Source: Chlorobaculum limnaeum (GTDB taxonomy: Bacteria; Bacteroidota; Chlorobiia; Chlorobiales; Chlorobiaceae). Taken from it: a DNA stretch of 64,000 nucleotides. The notes under the pieces are model-generated. The model searched no databases. It was given only the letters and a program-made list of their open reading frames with translations, and had not been told where the DNA came from. Within the stretch, counting starts at the first letter, position 1. The number at the start of each line of letters is the position of its first letter. Location: the NCBI RefSeq assembly GCF_001747405.1, contig NZ_CP017305.1, positions 2,560,001-2,624,000 of the forward strand, in the 5' to 3' direction. The translations under genes were made by a program, and so were the position numbers. This document shows positions 45,769 to 57,787 of the stretch, in pieces.

Positions 45769-46788
45769 ATGTTAACCATTGTCGTGGATGCCATGGGTGG
45801 CGACAATGCACCCGCGTGCGTTGTCGAGGGCGTAATCGATGCCCTCAGAGAGAGCGGAAACCGCTTCGAAATCCTGCTGATCGGTCAGGAGGAGAAGGTC
45901 ACGCCTCTCTTGCAGCAGCATGATACCGTGAATCTCAACCTCCGCTTCATGCATGCCTCAGAGGTTATCACCATGGAGGATGTTCCCGCCACCGCCGTCA
46001 AGGCAAAGCAGGAGTCTTCGCTTGTCCGTGGCCTGAAGCTCTGCAAGTCGAAAGAGGCGGACGCTTTCGTGAGCGCTGGCAATACCGGCGCGATGATGGC
46101 GGCGTCGCTTTTCGTGCTTGGCCGTCTTCCCGGCGTGCTGCGACCAACCATCTACGCCTACTTCCCGCGACTCGGCGAGGGGCTGACCAACATTGTCGAT
46201 GTTGGCGCGAACGTTGACTGCAAGCCGGAAAATCTGGTGCAGTTCGCCGAAATGCTAACCATCTACCAGCGTTACGCAGCAAAGATCGAAAATCCCTCGG
46301 TCGGCCTGCTCAACATCGGAGAGGAGGAGGGCAAAGGGCCCGACTATCTCAAACAGTCCTGGAAAATGTTGCAGGAGGCGCACGAGCAGGGAAAGATCAA
46401 CTTCATCGGCAACATCGAAGGTCACGATATTCTTGCCGGTAAAGCCACCATCGTCGTCTGCGACGGCCTTGTCGGCAACACCATCCTCAAGTTTGGCGAG
46501 AGCATTCCGCATTTTCTCGGTGCGCTCTTCAAACCCGCACTCGAAAAGCTGGTCATGGCGGGCAAGCTCGACCAGAACTCGGCGGCGCTGGCAGGCCAGG
46601 CGTTCAAGGGGATTTTCGAGCCGTTCGATGTCGAAAAGTTCGGCGGCGTGCCGTTCCTCGGCGTCGATGGCATATCGATTGTCGGCCACGGGCGATCGTC
46701 GTCGCGTGCCATCAAGAACATGATCTACATGGCGGAGCACATGATCGAGCAGCGCGTCAACGAACGCATCGCGGAAATGCTCGCCTGA
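45769..46788 (+). CDS. plsX: Phosphate acyltransferase PlsX
   Basis: Makes acyl-phosphate from acyl-ACP for phospholipid synthesis, at the membrane surface. [16 protein letters not shown] at the N-terminus and [30 protein letters not shown] in the centre are family signatures. [29 protein letters not shown] follows. The length of 339 residues is standard. Fatty acid synthesis genes follow. Confidence 0.96.
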   Translation: MLTIVVDAMGGDNAPACVVEGVIDALRESGNRFEILLIGQEEKVTPLLQQHDTVNLNLRFMHASEVITMEDVPATAVKAKQESSLVRGLKLCKSKEADAFVSAGNTGAMMAASLFVLGRLPGVLRPTIYAYFPRLGEGLTNIVDVGANVDCKPENLVQFAEMLTIYQRYAAKIENPSVGLLNIGEEEGKGPDYLKQSWKMLQEAHEQGKINFIGNIEGHDILAGKATIVVCDGLVGNTILKFGESIPHFLGALFKPALEKLVMAGKLDQNSAALAGQAFKGIFEPFDVEKFGGVPFLGVDGISIVGHGRSSSRAIKNMIYMAEHMIEQRVNERIAEMLA

Positions 46789-46908
46789 CGCCCAGGTGAA
46801 GACCAGCGATATGCCGACCCGACCCCTTCAAGCCACACTGGCGTTGCAAGAACGAGAGATTCCGCAAAATCCGCCATACCCGTTCGCTCATCAATGGAAA
46901 ACCACAAC

Positions 46909-47898
46909 ATGAAAGCAGCCATAACGACGACCGCCAAGTACCTGCCTGAAGAGGTGCTCTCCAATCAGGACCTCGAGCGCATTCTCGATACCAACGATGA
47001 GTGGATAACGACTCGCACCGGTATCAAGGAGCGGAGAATTCTCAGGGATCCCGAAAAGGCCACGTCGTACATGGCGACCGAGGTTGCCCGCCAGTTGCTC
47101 GAAAAGCGGGGCATCTCCGCCGACGAGATCGACCTGATTATCGTGGCGACCATGACTCCCGACATGATCTTTCCATCGACGGCGTGCCTGGTTCAGGGAA
47201 ACATCCAGGCCAAAAACGCTTGGGCGTTCGATCTTTCCGCCGCCTGTTCAGGCTTTGTCTATGGCCTCTCCACCGGCGCGCAGTTCATCGAATCGGGCAA
47301 CTGCAAGAAGGTGATGGTGATCGGCGCGGACAAGATGTCCTCCATCATCGACTATACCGACCGCTCGACGGCGATTCTTTTCGGCGACGGCGCGGGCGGC
47401 GTCATTCTCGAAGCAGCGCAGGAAGAGGGGTACGGCGTTCTCGACGCTCGTCTCTACTCCGACGGCGCAAACGGACAGAATCATCTGCTGATGCCTGGCG
47501 GCGGAAGCCTTCATCCGGCCTCGCATGAAACGCTCGATCAACGGCTGCACTTCATCCGGCAGGATGGCAAGCAGGTGTTCAAGGCAGCGGTCATGGCGAT
47601 GGCCGATGTCGCCGAAGAGATCATGCAGCGCAACAATCTGACCTCCGATACCATCGACTGGCTCGTGCCGCATCAGGCCAACCAGCGAATCATTCACGCT
47701 ACCGCGGAGCGCATGGGCATCACCGGGGAGAAGGTGATGATGAACATCGCACACTATGGCAACACGACCGCAGGCACCGTGCCGATCTGCCTGGCCGAGC
47801 TGGACGAGCAAGGCAAATTGCACAAAGGCTCGAACCTCGTGCTGGTGAGCTTCGGAGCGGGCTACACTTGGGGCGGCGTTTACGTCCGTTGGCAGTAA
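46909..47898 (+). CDS. fabH: 3-oxoacyl-ACP synthase III
   Basis: Initiates fatty acid synthesis by condensing acetyl-CoA with malonyl-ACP. The catalytic Cys is in [15 protein letters not shown], His in [12 protein letters not shown] and Asn in [21 protein letters not shown] is the N-terminal signature. An ATG at 46894 is in frame; the ATG at 46909 ([14 protein letters not shown]) is more family-like. The enzyme's C-terminus [15 protein letters not shown] is complete. Confidence 0.95.
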   Translation: MKAAITTTAKYLPEEVLSNQDLERILDTNDEWITTRTGIKERRILRDPEKATSYMATEVARQLLEKRGISADEIDLIIVATMTPDMIFPSTACLVQGNIQAKNAWAFDLSAACSGFVYGLSTGAQFIESGNCKKVMVIGADKMSSIIDYTDRSTAILFGDGAGGVILEAAQEEGYGVLDARLYSDGANGQNHLLMPGGGSLHPASHETLDQRLHFIRQDGKQVFKAAVMAMADVAEEIMQRNNLTSDTIDWLVPHQANQRIIHATAERMGITGEKVMMNIAHYGNTTAGTVPICLAELDEQGKLHKGSNLVLVSFGAGYTWGGVYVRWQ

Positions 47899-47926
47899 GC
47901 GCAACCATTCAAAGGAATTACAGAAT

Positions 47927-48844
47927 ATGAAAGCATTTGTTTTCCCCGGACAGGGTTCCCAGTACTGCGGCATGGGACGCGATCTTTACGAACGCTTTCC
48001 GGAGGCGAAGTCGCTGATGGACAAGGCCGACGAACTGCTCGGCTACCCGATCACCAATATCATGTTCAACGGCAGCGAGGATGAGCTGAAACAGACGCGA
48101 TACACCCAGCTCGCCATCTTCCTGCACAGCTACGCGGCGGCAACGCTGCTCGGACGCGACGGCGTCGAGATGGCGGCGGGCCACAGCCTCGGCGAATATA
48201 CCGCGCTCTGTTTTGCGGGCGCGATCTCCTTCGATGATGCGGTGCGGCTCGTGGCCAAACGCGGCGAGCTGATGCAGAACGCCGGACAGCAGAATCCCGG
48301 CACGATGGCCGCGATCATCGGCATGGCGGACGAGGCGCTCGACGCGCTCCTGCAGGAGGCCAGCGCTTGCGGCACCGTGCAGGCGGCGAACTTCAACTCG
48401 CCCGGCCAGATCGTCATCTCCGGCGACGTCGCTGCGGTGAAGAAAGCAGTCGAACTCGCTCCGTCGAAAGGTGCGCGGATGGCCAAGGAGCTGGTCGTCT
48501 CGGGCGCGTTCCACTCGCCCCTGATGAAGCCTGCCGAGAAAGAGCTTGCCGAAACGCTCGACACCATCGCGATCCGCGACGCCGAGATTCCGGTCTGCAT
48601 GAACGTGGTGGCAAAGCCCGTCACTTCGGCGGCGGAAATCCGCGCAAACCTCATCAGCCAGCTCACCAGCTCCGTTCTCTGGAGCCAGTCGGTACAGGCA
48701 ATGGCGGACGCGGGCGTCACCGAATTTGTCGAAGTCGGCCCGCAGAAGGTATTGCAGGGCCTCATCAAAAGAATCAGCAAAGCCGCCGTTTGCGCGGGAG
48801 TCGATACCGCCGACCAGGTGGATGCGATGCGCAATCCGGCATAA
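47927..48844 (+). CDS. fabD: Malonyl-CoA-ACP transacylase
   Basis: Loads malonyl groups onto ACP. The N-terminal [12 protein letters not shown] and nucleophile motif [16 protein letters not shown] (Ser in GHSLG) are present, followed by [12 protein letters not shown] and the catalytic His region [14 protein letters not shown]. Length 305 residues is normal. It follows fabH by 28 bases. Confidence 0.96.
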   Translation: MKAFVFPGQGSQYCGMGRDLYERFPEAKSLMDKADELLGYPITNIMFNGSEDELKQTRYTQLAIFLHSYAAATLLGRDGVEMAAGHSLGEYTALCFAGAISFDDAVRLVAKRGELMQNAGQQNPGTMAAIIGMADEALDALLQEASACGTVQAANFNSPGQIVISGDVAAVKKAVELAPSKGARMAKELVVSGAFHSPLMKPAEKELAETLDTIAIRDAEIPVCMNVVAKPVTSAAEIRANLISQLTSSVLWSQSVQAMADAGVTEFVEVGPQKVLQGLIKRISKAAVCAGVDTADQVDAMRNPA

Positions 48845-48866
48845 GCAAAACGAAAGGATAGAAATT

Positions 48867-49610
48867 ATGACCATGTTCACAGGAAAAACCGCCATCGTCA
48901 CCGGCGCGGCGAGAGGCATCGGCCAAGCCATCGCCCTCGATCTCGCCGCTAAAGGCGCTGATCTCGTCATCGGCGACCTCAAGGCGGAGTGGCTGACGGA
49001 AACCGAAGAGGCACTCAAGCAGCTCGGCGCGAAAGTGACCTGCAAGGAGCTCGACGTCACCAGCACCGACGCCTGCCAGAAGGTTTTCGACGAAGTGGCT
49101 AAAGAGAATGGCCGCATCGATATTCTCGTCAACAACGCGGGCATCACCCGCGACGGCCTGTTGATGCGCATGAGCGAAGAGGACTGGGATGCCGTACTGA
49201 CCGTGAACCTCAAAGGGGTGTTCAACTGCACCAAGGCCGTGACGCGCATCATGATGAAGCAGCGTTCCGGCTCGATCATCAATATCGCCTCGATCATCGG
49301 TCTCATGGGCAACGCCGGGCAGGCCAACTACGCGGCCTCGAAAGGGGGCGTCATCGCCTTCACCAAATCGATTGCCAGGGAAATTGCCTCGCGCAACGTC
49401 CGGGTCAACGCCATCGCACCAGGGTTCATCACCTCGAAAATGACCGACGCGCTTTCGGAAGAGGTTCGCCAGAAAATGCTTGAAGCAATTCCGCTCGGCG
49501 TTTTCGGCACGCCCCAGCATGTGGCCGACGCGGTGGCATTTCTCGCCAGCGACCAGTCCGCTTACATCACCGGACAGGTGCTGAGCGTCAACGGCGGCAT
49601 GTACATGTAA
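48867..49610 (+). CDS. fabG: 3-oxoacyl-ACP reductase
   Basis: NADPH-dependent SDR that reduces 3-oxoacyl-ACP. [12 protein letters not shown] binds the cofactor. [19 protein letters not shown], the catalytic Ser in [22 protein letters not shown] for Tyr/Lys and PGFITSKMT are all FabG-specific. The frame extends upstream into fabD, but the ATG at 48867 follows AGGATAG and gives 247 residues. Confidence 0.96.
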   Translation: MTMFTGKTAIVTGAARGIGQAIALDLAAKGADLVIGDLKAEWLTETEEALKQLGAKVTCKELDVTSTDACQKVFDEVAKENGRIDILVNNAGITRDGLLMRMSEEDWDAVLTVNLKGVFNCTKAVTRIMMKQRSGSIINIASIIGLMGNAGQANYAASKGGVIAFTKSIAREIASRNVRVNAIAPGFITSKMTDALSEEVRQKMLEAIPLGVFGTPQHVADAVAFLASDQSAYITGQVLSVNGGMYM

Positions 49611-49675
49611 CCGTAACCCGTTGAGAATCGATGACTTGGCAGAGCCGAAGCGCTTTGTGAAAGTCACCGGTTCTC

Positions 49676-49712
49676 AAGCCGGAGCGCAGCTTTGCCCGGC
49701 GGCTTTTTCTTT
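49676..49712 (+). terminator. Terminator between fabG and acpP
   Basis: AAGCCG (49676-49681) paired with CGGCTT (49700-49705) and followed by TTTCTTTTT. It suggests that acpP is transcribed mainly from its own promoter in the AT-rich stretch at about 49710-49760. Confidence 0.65.
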
Positions 49713-49770
49713 TTATATTTACAGACTCGCATTTTTTTGTTTTTAAACCACAAACCCGGAGAACAGTGCC

Positions 49771-50010
49771 ATGAGCGCAGCCGAAATCAAAGATAAAGTG
49801 TACGATATCATCGTCAGCAAGATGGGCGTCAACAAGGATCAGATCAAGCCGGAATCGAAGTTTGCCGATGACCTTGGCGCCGATTCGCTCGACACGGTCG
49901 AACTGATCATGGAGCTCGAAAACGAGTTCGGCGTTCAGATTCCTGATGAAGATGCCGAGAAGATCGGTACCGTGCAGCAGGCCATTGACTACATCGTCAA
50001 CAAGAAATAA
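49771..50010 (+). CDS. acpP: Acyl carrier protein
   Basis: 79-residue acidic carrier. The phosphopantetheine-attachment Ser is in [20 protein letters not shown]. Shuttles acyl intermediates between Fab enzymes. It lies between fabG and fabF, as usual. A terminator upstream and an AT-rich promoter region allow higher expression than the flanking enzymes. Confidence 0.98.
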   Translation: MSAAEIKDKVYDIIVSKMGVNKDQIKPESKFADDLGADSLDTVELIMELENEFGVQIPDEDAEKIGTVQQAIDYIVNKK

Positions 50011-50073
50011 GCGAAAGGCATTTTCTTCGGGCAGGGCGCGTCCCTGCCTGAAACCAACGTAAAATCTGAACAG

Positions 50074-51327
<1,254 letters not shown>

Positions 51328-51344
51328 CCGGAAATGGCCCGACG

Positions 51345-52175
51345 ATGGCGCACCTGTGGCAAAGACTGATGTCACTCCCGTTCCTTCGTTCCGAAGCGTC
51401 CGACGATGCCGCTGGCTCTTCGGACGCAAGCCATTCTGACCTTCTTCTCGCCACGCAAACGGCAACTCATCTCGAACGCCTTACCGCTCGACCGTGCAAC
51501 CGGCTGATCTACCGCACCGCCCTGACGCACCGCTCCGTGCTGCACGACCATCATGGCGATGCTGACCGGCCAGAGTCGAACCAGCGTCTCGAATTTCTCG
51601 GCGACGCGGTGCTCGACCTCCTGATCTCCGAGCACCTCTTCAAGCAGTTTCCCCAAAGCGACGAAGGGCACCTGTCGAGTAACCGCGCCAAGATCGTCAA
51701 CCGCAAATCCCTCGCCGCATTCGCCCGCGAGCTGCAACTTGGCGAACACCTCTTCATCGGAGAGTCCGCCGACAAGCAGAAGATACGCGACAGCGAATCG
51801 GCGCTTGCCGACGCCTTCGAAGCGCTGGTCGGCGCGATCTACCTCGACCAGGGGCTGGCTGGAGCCGAGCGATTCATCATGAACCACGTTATCGCCAAGG
51901 TCGATCTGCGCAAGCTGGTGGAAGCGGAGTACAACTACAAAAGCCGCCTGATCGAGTACACCCAGTCGCGCCAGCTTCCGCCGCCGCTCTACACGGTCAT
52001 CGCCGAAGAGGGGGCGGAGCACGAAAAGCACTTCACCGTCGAGGTCTCCTGCAACGGTCTCTCTCTCGGACGCGGAACTGCGCCAAGAAAGAAGGATGCC
52101 GAGCAGCTCGCCGCCAGGGAGGCGATGATCCTGCTCGACAGCGCGGATCCGTTCAAGCCGTCTGCGGAGTCCTGA
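51345..52175 (+). CDS. rnc: Ribonuclease III
   Basis: Double-strand-specific endonuclease for rRNA and mRNA processing. The catalytic signature QRLEFLGDAVLDLLISEHLF is near residue 84 and ESALADAFEALVGAIYLDQG near 147. A C-terminal dsRNA-binding domain (KSRLIEYTQSRQLPPPLYTVIAEEG...KKDAEQLAAREAM) follows. A longer than usual N-terminal extension of about 45 residues is present. The position after fabF matches the conserved acpP-fabF-rnc order. Confidence 0.95.
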   Translation: MAHLWQRLMSLPFLRSEASDDAAGSSDASHSDLLLATQTATHLERLTARPCNRLIYRTALTHRSVLHDHHGDADRPESNQRLEFLGDAVLDLLISEHLFKQFPQSDEGHLSSNRAKIVNRKSLAAFARELQLGEHLFIGESADKQKIRDSESALADAFEALVGAIYLDQGLAGAERFIMNHVIAKVDLRKLVEAEYNYKSRLIEYTQSRQLPPPLYTVIAEEGAEHEKHFTVEVSCNGLSLGRGTAPRKKDAEQLAAREAMILLDSADPFKPSAES

Positions 52176-52190
52176 ACCGGAGCCAGCGCC

Positions 52191-52910
52191 ATGTCATTCT
52201 ATTCGAAATTCTCGGAATACTATGAGCGGGTCTTCCCGTTCAGGGAGGAGGTCTGGCAATTTCTGAAAGGATATGCCGGAAGTCCCGGCAATGCGCTGCT
52301 CGACGTAGGATGCGGGCCGGGCCACTACTGCGGACATTTCGCCAGCGAGGGGTTCAGCGCACTCGGCATAGACCTCGACGAAGCGATGATTGCCAAAGCG
52401 CAGCGCCGCTATCCCGAAGTAGAATTCCGCTGCCTCGACATGCGGCGGGTCGATGAAGCCGGAGGGCAATTCGGCTGCATCTGGTCGATCGGCAACGTTC
52501 TGGCGCACCTTCCCGGCGAGGAACTCGCCCCGTTCATCTCGAAAATCAACACGCTGCTCGAACCGGGCGGCTGCTGGATCATGCAGGTGATGAACTGGGA
52601 CGCCCTCACCGGATTGACAGCATACGATTTTCCGTTGCGCACCATCACCGCCGACAACTCGACAGCCTCTTTCCACCGGCGCTATTCTTCAATCACGCCA
52701 GCGTCGCTGCGCTTCACCTTCTCGCTCCGGCAAGATACCACAGTACTTTTCGAAGAAACGGTAACGCTCTATCCGGTCGGCAGGGAGCACTACCTGTCGC
52801 TGCACGAAACCGCCGGATTCAAGTGCGAAGGCATCTTCTCGGATTTCAGCGGCAATCCGTTGCGGCACGAACCCGGTACTGGCGCTGTGCTGGTGTTCAG
52901 AAAAGGATGA
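52191..52910 (+). CDS. Class I SAM-dependent methyltransferase
   Basis: 239-residue methyltransferase: motif I LLDVGCGPGHYCGHFASEG, ALGIDLDEAMIAKAQRRYPEVEFRCLDM, and FGCIWSIGNVLAHLP as the post-motif region. The substrate is unknown. It follows rnc by 15 bases. The relic of a second copy of its 3' end lies about 0.9 kb downstream. Confidence 0.82.
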   Translation: MSFYSKFSEYYERVFPFREEVWQFLKGYAGSPGNALLDVGCGPGHYCGHFASEGFSALGIDLDEAMIAKAQRRYPEVEFRCLDMRRVDEAGGQFGCIWSIGNVLAHLPGEELAPFISKINTLLEPGGCWIMQVMNWDALTGLTAYDFPLRTITADNSTASFHRRYSSITPASLRFTFSLRQDTTVLFEETVTLYPVGREHYLSLHETAGFKCEGIFSDFSGNPLRHEPGTGAVLVFRKG

Positions 52911-53813
52911 CGGAGTCAGCGGCACTTACTCTTCACGCTATGTTCCGCGGCGCTCAGTTGCAAAATAACGCTCAATAAAAAAAGAGGTTACGCACGCCAA
53001 GGAGAATTTATGGCAACGCATCAACGCCCCTGCCTTCCCTTGATGATGGACTGTTTTATTGAGATCAAAACTGGTTGGAAACGACAACCTTTGGTCAGCG
53101 CTTAACGTATCTATCCGGGATGATCGAACCTGATAGATACGTTTACCGAAGAGAATCGAGAAGAATATCGAGGAATTTAAAAAAACGCTGGCTCGTAAAG
53201 ACATTGACTCACGAGCTTCTGTTCCGGCTGGCGATAAGCAGAAGAGTATTTTACTGATTTAATAACAGCCGGCGTTTCTGTCGATATGCCTCATGGCCAT
53301 CCATATCCCGAGCATCCCCAGCGCAGAAACCGCCATGACCTGCATTGTAAGAGGTAAGCTCGTCACTTCATTCAGCAGTGGTGTGATTATCTGCTCCATG
53401 ATTACTTATCGTTTTTTGTGTTAAACTATTTTCTCAAAACACTACACCTGACATATATACACAGAGTGGTAACCGGTCAGGCTTGGTTTGGTTTGTCTCG
53501 TAATTTCATTGTAAAGTATACGTAAAATCGCAAGTCATTCCAAAAAGTTCCAATAATTGCATAGGATGCCATTCATATTTCCTATAAATACTTGTTATGA
53601 GTGGAGTTAGGCTGTGCAAAAAAGATCGTTAAGACCGTCCAGGCAATGCATCAGTCGATTTTCTTGCTCTCAATCAAAAACGATGTAGAAATGAGATATT
53701 ATAGATACGCGTAATTTTTAAGAATATTAATCAAAGCACGGCATTATCACTTTTTTATAAAAAAAGACGCCTTAGCATAATGCAATAATCCGCTGCGCCG
53801 ACTCGCTGACGAG
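52911..53813. other. Gene-poor, AT-rich stretch
   Basis: Nine hundred bases between the methyltransferase and its relic copy. Apart from one short minus-strand frame (53259-53399), no gene-like sequence is visible; other open frames here have no recognisable features. The composition changes to AT-rich after about 53270. Confidence 0.5.
53259..53399 (-). CDS. Possible small single-span membrane protein
   Basis: 46 codons from ATG 53399: an amphipathic start MEQIITPLLNEVTSL, a hydrophobic helix PLTMQVMAVSALGMLGIWMAM and a basic polar tail RHIDRNAGCY. One membrane span with a charged end is a plausible protein. No strong ribosome binding site or neighbour supports it, and I cannot assign a family. 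Confidence 0.35.
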   Translation of the reverse strand: MEQIITPLLNEVTSLPLTMQVMAVSALGMLGIWMAMRHIDRNAGCY

Positions 53814-53930
53814 CTGCCACTGCATGAAGCTGCAGGATTGATGGATGAAGGAATTTTCTGCGATCTCAGCGGCGCGATGTTGAGAAGCGATCTCGGCTCG
53901 GACGTGGTGCTGGTGTTTGGGAAGAGTTGA
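53814..53930 (+). pseudogene. Relic of a methyltransferase 3' end
   Basis: 39 codons reading LPLHEAAGLMDEGIFCDLSG to LGSDVVLVFGKS and a stop. They match the C-terminus of the methyltransferase at 52191-52910 (LSLHETAGFKCEGIFSDFSG to AVLVFRKG) at about half the residues. No 5' part is found upstream, so this is the remaining tail of a diverged tandem paralogue. Confidence 0.75.
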
Positions 53931-54314
53931 ATTTGCCGTGGTGTCTCAAGGCCATTCTATGACGCAACAACCTGATAGTTACAGGATTGTCCGGCAATAT
54001 TCATAGCTCCGCTTACTCAAGATTATTCATGATTGTCAAACCCAGACAAAGTCTCATTTTTCAGCCGTTGACCAGAAATTCGGAAATATTCCCTCATCCT
54101 TGAATATTAGCGTTAAACAGACGCTCCGGAAAGTCCACGCCAACCGCTTCGCCCCCCAAAATCTCCCCCTGCCCCCCTCTTTACACGCGCGCCAAAATGC
54201 GTATATTGGAAATCTTCCGGCCAGACTGTTCGACCGGGAACACCTTTAATCCATGCGCGTTGCGGCGCTTTGCGCTGGCGATGCACTGAAAGCCTACCAT
54301 AACAAGGCCTGTCC
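53931..54314. other. Upstream region of gcvPB
   Basis: About 380 bases without a gene. It should hold the gcvPB promoter. I see no riboswitch; in particular there is no tandem glycine-riboswitch pattern. Confidence 0.45.
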
Positions 54315-55775
54315 ATGAAAGAACAACTGATCTTTGACCTTTCCCGCAGCGGTCGCAAAGGCTACTGCCTCTCGCCGCTCGACATTCCCGCTCGCCCGGC
54401 GGAGGAACTCGTGCCGTCGAAATTCCTGCGCAAAGCGCCCGCCGAGTTGCCGGAGATGCCGGAGAGCGAGGTGGTGCGCCACTTCGTGCGCCTCTCGAAC
54501 CTCAACTACCACGTTGACAAGAACATGTACCCGCTCGGGAGCTGTACGATGAAGTACAATCCCAAGATCAACGACTACACCAGCGACCTGCCGGGCTTCG
54601 CCTCGATGCACCCGTTGCAGCCGGAGTCAACGTCGCAGGGGGCGTTGCAGCTCATGTATGAGCTGGCCGAGATGCTCAAGGAGATCGCGGGCATGGCGGC
54701 GGTGACGCTGCAACCGGCGGCGGGCGCACATGGCGAGCTGACCGGCATCCTGCTCATCAAGAAGTACCACGAAAAGCTCGGTAACTCCCGCCACAAGCTG
54801 CTCGTGGTCGATTCGGCCCATGGCACCAACCCCGCCTCGGCGGCGCTCGGCGGCTACGAGTGCGTCTCGGTCAAGTGCGACGCTTCGGGCTGCACCGACA
54901 TGGATGACCTTCGCGCCAAACTCGACGGCGAGGTGGCCGCGCTGATGCTCACCAACCCGAACACGGTCGGCATCTTCGAGAAGCAGATTCCCGAAATCGA
55001 GAAGCTGGTGCACGGCAACGGCAGCCTGCTCTACATGGACGGCGCGAACATGAACGCCCTGCTCGGCATCGCCCGCCCCGGCGACATGGGCTTCGACGTG
55101 ATGCACTACAACCTGCACAAAACCTTCTCCGCGCCCCACGGCGGCGGCGGCCCCGGCAGCGGCCCGGTCGGCGTCAGCGAGCGGCTCGTGGAGTTCCTGC
55201 CGGTTCCGGTGGTCGAGAAGTACGAGGAGAACGGCCAGACCCGCTACCGCCTGAACGCCGGGAAACCGGACAGCATCGGACGCATGATGAACTTCTACGG
55301 CAACTTCTCGGTGCTCGTACGCGCCTACACCTACATCCGGATGCTCGGTGCCGAGGGACTGCGCCGCGTGTCGGAGAACGCCATCATCAACGCCAACTAC
55401 CTGCTCCAGCGCCTCGTCGAGCACTACGCACTGCCCTACCCGCGCCCGGTGATGCACGAGTTCTGCCTGTCGGGCGACCGCCAGAAGAAGGAGCACGGCG
55501 TCCGCACGCTCGACATCGCCAAGCGGTTGCTCGATTACGGCTACCACGCGCCGACGGTCTATTTCCCGCTCATCGTCAGCGAGGCGCTGATGATCGAGCC
55601 GACCGAGACCGAGGCCAAAGAGACGCTCGACGCCTTCGCCGACGCCATGATCGCCATTGCCGAAGAGGCCAAAAACACTCCGGAGGTGATCCTCGCCGCA
55701 CCGCAGACCACGCCGGTCAAGCGCCTCGACGAAGCACAGGCCTCGCGCCAGCTCAACATCTGCTGCCAGCACTGA
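54315..55775 (+). CDS. gcvPB: Glycine dehydrogenase (decarboxylating) subunit 2
   Basis: C-terminal half of the split P-protein of the glycine cleavage system; it needs GcvPA, not present in this window. [24 protein letters not shown] and [15 protein letters not shown] are signatures. The PLP Lys is in [25 protein letters not shown]. The length is 486 residues, normal for the two-subunit form. A strong terminator follows. Confidence 0.95.
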   Translation: MKEQLIFDLSRSGRKGYCLSPLDIPARPAEELVPSKFLRKAPAELPEMPESEVVRHFVRLSNLNYHVDKNMYPLGSCTMKYNPKINDYTSDLPGFASMHPLQPESTSQGALQLMYELAEMLKEIAGMAAVTLQPAAGAHGELTGILLIKKYHEKLGNSRHKLLVVDSAHGTNPASAALGGYECVSVKCDASGCTDMDDLRAKLDGEVAALMLTNPNTVGIFEKQIPEIEKLVHGNGSLLYMDGANMNALLGIARPGDMGFDVMHYNLHKTFSAPHGGGGPGSGPVGVSERLVEFLPVPVVEKYEENGQTRYRLNAGKPDSIGRMMNFYGNFSVLVRAYTYIRMLGAEGLRRVSENAIINANYLLQRLVEHYALPYPRPVMHEFCLSGDRQKKEHGVRTLDIAKRLLDYGYHAPTVYFPLIVSEALMIEPTETEAKETLDAFADAMIAIAEEAKNTPEVILAAPQTTPVKRLDEAQASRQLNICCQH

Positions 55776-55791
55776 AAAGCTGCTTTTCCGC

Positions 55792-55829
55792 AAGGCTGTT
55801 CCGGGACAAAACCGGAGCAGCCTTGTTTT
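55792..55829 (+). terminator. gcvPB terminator
   Basis: AAGGCTGTTCCGG and CCGGAGCAGCCTT form a long stem, followed by GTTTTG; 16 bases after the gcvPB stop. Confidence 0.85.
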
Positions 55830-55928
55830 GCCCCGTGCTCCCGCGTGATCGGTCAGATCAGCAGCAGCGAAATGTCCCCGTTTCGGTCTCAGGAATATGT
55901 TTCATAGATTGCCCCCTGAAGCACCGTA

Positions 55929-57737
55929 ATGTTCAGCCAGCCGAAAGGCCCGGCTTCCAAACCTGTACTCGCCATGCGACCTTGCCATACACCGTTCATA
56001 GCGCTCCTCCTCCTTTCGCTCTTCGCCGCCTGGCCTCGACCGGTGATGGCCAACGGAGTCGATTCGGCGGAAAACCTCCGTCGAAAGCCCTGGTCCGCCC
56101 AAGCCGTTTTTTCGAGCAGAGACCCGTGGATCGAGCGTACGCTGCGCAAAATGACCATCCGCGAAAAGGTCGGCCAGATGATCGTGGCGAAGGTGGATGC
56201 TCGCTATAACGGCGACTCGGATGCTCAATATCAGCTCATCTCGCGCCTCGCCGCCGAGGGAAAAATCGGTGGTATCATGTTCCTGAAGGGGGACATCCAG
56301 AGCGCGGGCACGCTGGCCAACCGTTTTCAGGAGGTCTCGAAGGTGCCACTGCTCGTCAGCGCCGACATGGAAAAAGGCGTGGCGATGCGGCTCGAAGGGG
56401 CGACGCAATTCTCGCCAGCCATGGCACTCTCCGCCGCTGGCGATCCGGCGCTGGCCCGGCGCATGGCCGAGATCGTGGCTGTGGAAGCTCGGGCGGTCGG
56501 CATCCATCAGAACTACGCGCCGACGGTCGATCTGAACATCAACCCGGCCAATCCGGTCATCAACACCCGCTCCTTCGGCGACCGCATCCCGCTGGTCAAC
56601 GCCATGTCGGCGGCGGTGATCGACGGGCTGCAATCCAGCGGCGTCGCGGCCACGGTGAAGCACTTTCCAGGCCACGGCGACGTGACGGTTGACAGTCATT
56701 ATGCCCTGCCTGTGCTCGAAGGCGACCGCAGGCGGCTCGAACGCTACGAGCTGCAACCATTTCGCGCAGCCATCTCGCAGGGCGTGCTGAGCGTCATGGT
56801 GGGCCATCTGGCCGTACCGAAGCTCACCGGCACGATGGAACCGGCCTCGCTCTCCAGAACAATCGTCACCAGTCTGCTTCGGGACGAACTTGGTTTCAGG
56901 GGGCTCGTCGTGACCGACGCGCTGAACATGAAGGCGCTGCACAATGGCCAGACGGATGGGGATATTGCCATCAGGGCCGTGCACGCGGGCAACGATATAC
57001 TGCTCTATCCCGAAGAGCCGGAGGTGATTTTCGAGGCGGTGTGCGCCGCCGTGGAACGGGGGGACATTCTGGAAAGCCGACTCGACCATTCGGTGCGGAG
57101 GATTCTCCAGATGAAGCGCTGGCTCGGACTCGACCGCCAGAAGCTCGTCGATCTGTCGCGGCTGAACGAACTGGTCGGCACTCCAGCAAACGAACGTGTC
57201 GCCGATAAAATCGCCGCGGAGTCGCTCACGCTCATCCGTGATCGCAACCGGAACCTGCCGCTTCGCCTTCCGAAAAAAGGCGCGCTGGTCAACATCATCC
57301 TGAATGACCGCCCCGGCCAGAGCGTAGGTCGCGATTTCGCCGATTCACTTCGAACCCGCTACAACGTCACCACGTTCCGGCTCACCCCCGCGAGCAAGCC
57401 CGAGTTTTTCCGGAAGGCCTCCAGGGCGGTCTCCGGCGCCTCCGCTGTGATTCTGACCACCGGCATCCAGGCCTGGTCGCGCTCCATGCCGTCGAAACTC
57501 AGCGAAGAACAACGCGATTTCGTCCGCAGCCTTCCCTCGATGACAAAAGCGGGTGCGCCGGTGCTCTTCATATCGTTCGGCACGCCCTACATCCTCGACG
57601 CATTCCCGGAGATCGGCTCCGCCCTGTGCGCCTACAGCGAAAACGACCAGACGACATCAGCCCTGCTCGAGGTACTGAACGGCGAACTCGTTCCGAAAGG
57701 CCGACTTCCGGTATCGCTCGATGGAGTCGCCCCTTGA
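55929..57737 (+). CDS. Glycoside hydrolase family 3 (beta-N-acetylhexosaminidase)
   Basis: NagZ-like GH3 enzyme, probably acting on peptidoglycan fragments. An N-terminal signal-like segment (TPFIALLLLSLFAAWPRPVMA) suggests export, unlike the cytosolic NagZ of enterobacteria. The TIM barrel carries the His-Asp dyad KHFPGHGDVTVDSHYALP and nucleophile Asp in LVVTDALNMKAL. A C-terminal alpha/beta domain follows (about residues 420-602). A downstream ATG at 55974 could be the true start; the signal segment is retained either way. Length resembles the two-domain GH3 form. Confidence 0.88.
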   Translation: MFSQPKGPASKPVLAMRPCHTPFIALLLLSLFAAWPRPVMANGVDSAENLRRKPWSAQAVFSSRDPWIERTLRKMTIREKVGQMIVAKVDARYNGDSDAQYQLISRLAAEGKIGGIMFLKGDIQSAGTLANRFQEVSKVPLLVSADMEKGVAMRLEGATQFSPAMALSAAGDPALARRMAEIVAVEARAVGIHQNYAPTVDLNINPANPVINTRSFGDRIPLVNAMSAAVIDGLQSSGVAATVKHFPGHGDVTVDSHYALPVLEGDRRRLERYELQPFRAAISQGVLSVMVGHLAVPKLTGTMEPASLSRTIVTSLLRDELGFRGLVVTDALNMKALHNGQTDGDIAIRAVHAGNDILLYPEEPEVIFEAVCAAVERGDILESRLDHSVRRILQMKRWLGLDRQKLVDLSRLNELVGTPANERVADKIAAESLTLIRDRNRNLPLRLPKKGALVNIILNDRPGQSVGRDFADSLRTRYNVTTFRLTPASKPEFFRKASRAVSGASAVILTTGIQAWSRSMPSKLSEEQRDFVRSLPSMTKAGAPVLFISFGTPYILDAFPEIGSALCAYSENDQTTSALLEVLNGELVPKGRLPVSLDGVAP

Positions 57738-57787
57738 CCTTTGAGCACAATATTGTATAAATTACGCGCCTCACCCGCACGTTGCGG

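Noticed and set aside
53931-54314. Glycine riboswitch before gcvPB
   Set aside because: The conserved glycine aptamer segments were not found.
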